The notes under the pieces are model-generated. The model made no database searches and was not told the origin of the DNA. It worked only from the letters and a program-made list of their open reading frames with translations. Below, one piece after another: positions 22,133 through 24,422 of a stretch of 24,422 nucleotides of DNA. Position 1 is the first letter of the stretch. Each line of letters starts with the position of its first letter. Source of the DNA: JBGVMW01 sp045125095 (GTDB lineage Bacteria > Bacillota > Clostridia > Lachnospirales > Lachnospiraceae). The DNA lies in NCBI GenBank assembly GCA_045125095.1, contig JBGVMW010000132.1:1-24422 (forward strand), in the 5' to 3' direction. A program made the position numbers and the translations under genes.

Positions 22133-22636
22133 ATGTTAGAGTGTTTTTATCCTTGTGAATATATGGAAAGTACCTATCACATTCCATTTGAAAAATATTA
22201 TGAAAAAGGTATGCGTGGCGTGATTTTTGATATTGATAATACCCTTGTAGAGCATGATGCACCAGCAGATGAAAGATCTATTTCACTGTTTGCACGCTTG
22301 CGACAAATTGGATTCGATATCGTGTTGCTTTCTAATAATGATGAGGAGCGCGTGAAAGAATTTAACAGTGCTGTTCATGCAAAATATATTTATAAGGCTG
22401 GTAAGCCGGGGGTCAAAGGCTATCAGAAGGCGATGGAACAGATGGGAACCACAACAGATACTACGTTATTTGTGGGTGACCAGATTTTTACGGATGTGTA
22501 TGGTGCGAATCGTACAGGCATTTATTCGATACTGGTGAAACCTATTGCAAAGCATGAAGAAATACAGATTGTGCTCAAACGTTATTTAGAGAAAATAGTG
22601 CTTGCATCCTACAGGCGTAAGAAAGCAAAAAAATAG
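22133..22636 (+). CDS. yqeG: YqeG family HAD IIIA-type phosphatase
   Basis: A 167-residue HAD-superfamily phosphatase of unknown substrate. Motif I is FDIDNTLVEHD, with both catalytic Asp; motif II is SNNDEERV; the conserved KAGKPG Lys; and motif III/IV is FVGDQIFTDVYGAN. ATG 22133 is chosen because the frame extends upstream only into the hydrogenase gene and the family begins with the LxPxxY-like YPCEYMES. GGAGG lies about 12 bases upstream, longer than usual. It closes the long same-strand run; a promoter for efp begins at its stop. Confidence 0.92.
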   Translation: MLECFYPCEYMESTYHIPFEKYYEKGMRGVIFDIDNTLVEHDAPADERSISLFARLRQIGFDIVLLSNNDEERVKEFNSAVHAKYIYKAGKPGVKGYQKAMEQMGTTTDTTLFVGDQIFTDVYGANRTGIYSILVKPIAKHEEIQIVLKRYLEKIVLASYRRKKAKK

Positions 22637-22665
22637 TTGAAAAACTATCTATTATAGTATAAAAT
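22637..22665 (+). promoter_or_regulatory. efp promoter
   Basis: TTGAAA (22637-22642) and TAAAAT (22660-22665) are spaced by 17 bp, each one mismatch from consensus. The ~80-base leader has a 6 bp stem, GCAGAC (22690-22695) with GTCTGC (22715-22720), before AAGGAGG. Confidence 0.65.
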
Positions 22666-22751
22666 AGAAAAGAATGTGACTGTAAAGTGGCAGACATTAA
22701 CAAGAAAGAAAAAAGTCTGCTTATTATTGAAAGTATCAAGGAGGAAATGAA

Positions 22752-23309
22752 ATGATTTCAGCAGGTGATTTCAGAAATGGTGTAACATTAGAGATAGAAG
22801 GAAATGTATACCAGATATTAGAATTCCAGCATGTAAAACCAGGTAAAGGAGCAGCGTTCGTTCGTACAAAGTTAAAGAACATCATCAACGGTGGTGTAGT
22901 TGAAAAAACTTTCCGTCCAACAGAAAAATTCCCGGCTGCACGTATCGATAGAGTAGACATGCAGTATTTATACAGCGATGGTGATTTATACAACTTCATG
23001 AATACAGAAAACTATGAGCAGATCGCTTTAAATGAAGATACTGTAGGTGATTCTTTAAAATTCGTAAAAGAAAATGATATCTGCAAGGTATGTTCTTACA
23101 ACGGCAACGTATTTGCTATCGAGCCACCTTTATTTGTTGAATTAGAGATTACGGAAACAGAGCCAGGTGTGAAGGGTGATACAGCTACAGGTGCTACAAA
23201 GCCAGCTACTGTTGAAACAGGTGCTACTGTATACGTTCCTTTATTCGTAGATCAGGGCGATAAGATTAAGATTGATACAAGAACAGGTGAATATTTATCC
23301 AGAGTATAA
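22752..23309 (+). CDS. efp: Translation elongation factor P
   Basis: A 185-residue factor that rescues ribosomes stalled at polyproline stretches. The KOW-like N-terminal domain carries the loop HVKPGKGAAFVR, whose tip Lys32 is the modification site (5-aminopentanol in Bacillus; the modification here is not known). OB domains follow, ending DQGDKIKIDTRTGEYLSRV. ATG 22752 follows AAGGAGG. It has its own promoter and a terminator, so it is likely monocistronic, with codon use typical of highly expressed genes. Confidence 0.97.
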   Translation: MISAGDFRNGVTLEIEGNVYQILEFQHVKPGKGAAFVRTKLKNIINGGVVEKTFRPTEKFPAARIDRVDMQYLYSDGDLYNFMNTENYEQIALNEDTVGDSLKFVKENDICKVCSYNGNVFAIEPPLFVELEITETEPGVKGDTATGATKPATVETGATVYVPLFVDQGDKIKIDTRTGEYLSRV

Positions 23310-23347
23310 GTTTTTGGTGTATATTTAGAGTTCTGACAAGTGCAAAT

Positions 23348-23380
23348 AACCCCCAGAATGTTGAATTTCTGGGGGTTTTT
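23348..23380 (+). terminator. efp terminator
   Basis: AACCCCCAGAA (23348-23358) pairs perfectly with TTCTGGGGGTT (23367-23377), with an 8-base loop and a T-tract. The A-rich 5' flank is short, so it acts mainly on the plus strand. Confidence 0.95.
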
Positions 23381-23447
23381 GTGTTGTGCAATCTTACTAA
23401 TTGGTGTGTGTAAAAAGTGCTATTGGTAACAAAATGATGTTTTAATA

Positions 23448-23600
23448 TTATTGTTCCGCTTCCGCACAAATTTCTTCCAGAACGCGAATGAGATCGTGAA
23501 TCGTCTCTAAATGGACATTTCGTTCCAGAATACAATTTTTCAGATTGACAGATAAGGTTTCAAATTTGTCCCGAATAGCAGGGGATACATAGGATGCCAT
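23448..23600 (-). CDS. Small 50-residue conserved-looking protein, function unknown
   Basis: A minus-strand 50-codon gene that an ordinary length cutoff would miss. It begins MASYVSPAIRDKFETLSVNL and continues KNCILERNVHLETIHDLIRV with a LEEICAEAEQ end. The pattern is an amphipathic, probably all-helical protein with no membrane segment. AAAGAGGTGAT lies eight bases upstream of ATG 23600; an ATG two codons earlier has poor spacing. The position convergent to efp, with the efp terminator between, supports a separate gene. I recall similar short proteins in other Lachnospiraceae but cannot name a function. It is not a Spo0E-type phosphatase as far as I can see. Confidence 0.75.
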   Translation of the reverse strand: MASYVSPAIRDKFETLSVNLKNCILERNVHLETIHDLIRVLEEICAEAEQ

Positions 23601-23667
23601 GTTCATCACCTCTTTATGATTATACTGACATAGACGAGCTGTACTAGTATGTGCAAGAATGAAAAAA

Positions 23668-24024
23668 TTATAACTTAGATTTTAGTTTTTTAAACACAAT
23701 ACAATATAAGTTAAATAATCCAAATCCTCCCAGTATGCCGGTAAAAAGTCGTCTGTAGTTGTTGGATTCCTTGAGTCCTATTTCCTGTATCAGCCAGTCA
23801 AGTCCCATGCTTCCAAGAAAAATAAAAGAAACAGAGGCGGGGATGTTAATAAAAAAATTAAAAAGAACAGCACTGAGTTGTCCAATAGATACACCAGTAC
23901 ATCTTGCACAGACAGGAAACTGGTGTCCTTTATAGAAAAAACTTCTTTCAGGAAGACGATGGCAACCACTTAGTTCACCGATTTCATCCATCCATGTTAC
24001 CATTTGTTTCCGCAATTTTGACAT
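23668..24024 (-). CDS. DUF2085 family membrane protein
   Basis: A 118-residue protein. The motif GCHRLPERSFFYKGHQFPV followed by CARCTGVSIG is diagnostic of DUF2085, with Cys and His residues that could bind metal. Two or three hydrophobic segments follow (about 53-75 and 92-110). Function is unknown. I start at ATG 24024, with AAAGGTGAT just upstream; the longer frame reaches into the neighbour without a ribosome site. Its start lies within the 3' end of the upstream zinc-ribbon gene (28-base overlap), so the two are probably coupled. Confidence 0.85.
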   Translation of the reverse strand: MSKLRKQMVTWMDEIGELSGCHRLPERSFFYKGHQFPVCARCTGVSIGQLSAVLFNFFINIPASVSFIFLGSMGLDWLIQEIGLKESNNYRRLFTGILGGFGLFNLYCIVFKKLKSKL

Positions 24025-24227
24025 ATATGTATCACCTTTGAAGTGGTAGTCGTCTTTGTTTTTCCTTTTCCCATGCCACACAGACCGCATAAAATACCTG
24101 GTATGCTGAATAGCAGATATCCAAGACAGGCCTTTATCCAGCCAAATCCCTTTGTCTTATTTTGTGTGGTGGTTTCTGTAATCACTTGATTTGTTACATT
24201 TGTACTTTTGCATCTTGGGCATATCAT
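23997..24227 (-). CDS. Small zinc-ribbon membrane protein
   Basis: A 76-residue protein. The N-terminal CPRC and C-terminal CQNC pairs (residues 3-6 and about 69-72) form a split zinc ribbon. Between them is one hydrophobic segment, IKACLGYLLFSIPGILCGLC, and a Thr/Lys run (KTKTTTTSK). AAGGAGA precedes ATG 24227, and a TATAAT (minus strand, 24249-24254) lies just beyond. It overlaps the DUF2085 gene downstream. Such proteins are common in Firmicutes without a known role. Confidence 0.75.
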   Translation of the reverse strand: MICPRCKSTNVTNQVITETTTQNKTKGFGWIKACLGYLLFSIPGILCGLCGMGKGKTKTTTTSKVIHICQNCGNKW

Positions 24228-24260
24228 AATTATTATCTCCTTTTCTAAATTATATTAGTT

Positions 24261-24315
24261 AGGTAATTGCGAAAGTGAAGCCCATCCGCAAATTGTCAGA
24301 ATTGTTTGTGCAAAT
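24261..24315 (+). repeat. Second copy of repeat family 2
   Basis: Aligns without gaps to the minus strand of 5935-5881 (about 41 of 55 identical), with two conserved blocks: TTGCGAAAG and AATT(A/G)TCAGAATT(C/G)TTTGTG. The complementary arm of the first copy is not recognised here. It lies upstream of the minus-strand pair of genes. Confidence 0.65.
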
Positions 24316-24353
24316 AGCTGCTTACTACATAGTCTATATTTGACGCGCTCTCG

Positions 24354-24422
24354 CTCCCTTCAAACGTAGCGGACACTAAGGCTGTAAAATACACAGCCTA
24401 AGTGCCGACGTTTTCAGAGGGT
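24354..24422. repeat. Long imperfect inverted repeat cut by the window end
   Basis: The arm 24354-24385 is complementary to 24393-24422, with 7 bases between. The inner 12 pairs (CACTAAGGCTGT/ACAGCCTAAGTG) have one mismatch; ACGT and CCCT are shared further out. It may be a repeat, a terminator-like structure or one end of a mobile element; the window ends in the right arm. Confidence 0.6.

Noticed and set aside
23619..23624. TATAAT on the minus strand before the 50-residue gene as a promoter
   Set aside because: No -35 at proper distance, and the start of transcription would fall within the ribosome site.

Overview
The window reads as a chromosomal segment of a low-GC, anaerobic Firmicute, most likely Lachnospiraceae (Roseburia / Agathobacter / Butyrivibrio-like). 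This rests on gene content and order (glnA with an ANTAR regulator, rimP-nusA-ylxR-ylxQ-infB-rbfA-nrnA-truB-ribF, a monomeric [FeFe]-hydrogenase-like protein, yqeG, efp), strong AGGAGG ribosome sites and U-tailed terminators. Genus is inference. No rRNA, tRNA, CRISPR array, transposase or prophage gene is visible.

Layout. 1-315 is gene-free: one full copy of a ~180 bp three-hairpin repeat, a fragment of the same repeat, and an AT-rich hairpin. 316-4108 is a membrane/regulatory block: a single-pass FMN-binding-like protein, a LytTR regulator overlapping a LiaF-like membrane protein, and a YtrA-type GntR regulator overlapping an ABC ATPase and its permease, with a consensus promoter and perfect operator in front. 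4109-4485 is gene-free: a terminator, the second full repeat copy and the glnA promoter. 4486-6513 holds glnA and an ANTAR protein separated by a second kind of repeat. dapF follows. 7571-7887 is gene-free: a terminator, two palindromes and the pta promoter. Then come pta (without ackA beside it) and yceD-rpmF under a perfect sigma-A promoter.

9766-10134 is gene-free: the rpmF terminator, a remnant of the first repeat, a promoter and a two-hairpin leader for a zinc-dependent phospholipase C-like protein. A KtrB-type K+ transporter follows, without ktrA. 12486-22636 is a ~10 kb run of same-strand genes with short gaps or overlaps and no terminator I can see: ribosome maturation, transcription elongation, translation initiation, pseudouridylation and flavin synthesis, extended by the hydrogenase-like protein and yqeG. 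efp has its own promoter and terminator. The last 1 kb runs on the minus strand: an unannotated 50-codon gene, a DUF2085 membrane protein and a zinc-ribbon membrane protein. The window ends in a second copy of the glnA-downstream repeat and a long inverted repeat cut by the window edge.

Most of the window is core housekeeping. The less ordinary content is the two intergenic repeat families, the LytTR/LiaF-like pair, the YtrA operator, several structured leaders or palindromes, a pseudo-receiver ANTAR protein and the small minus-strand gene. I see no convincing wholly new multi-gene system.
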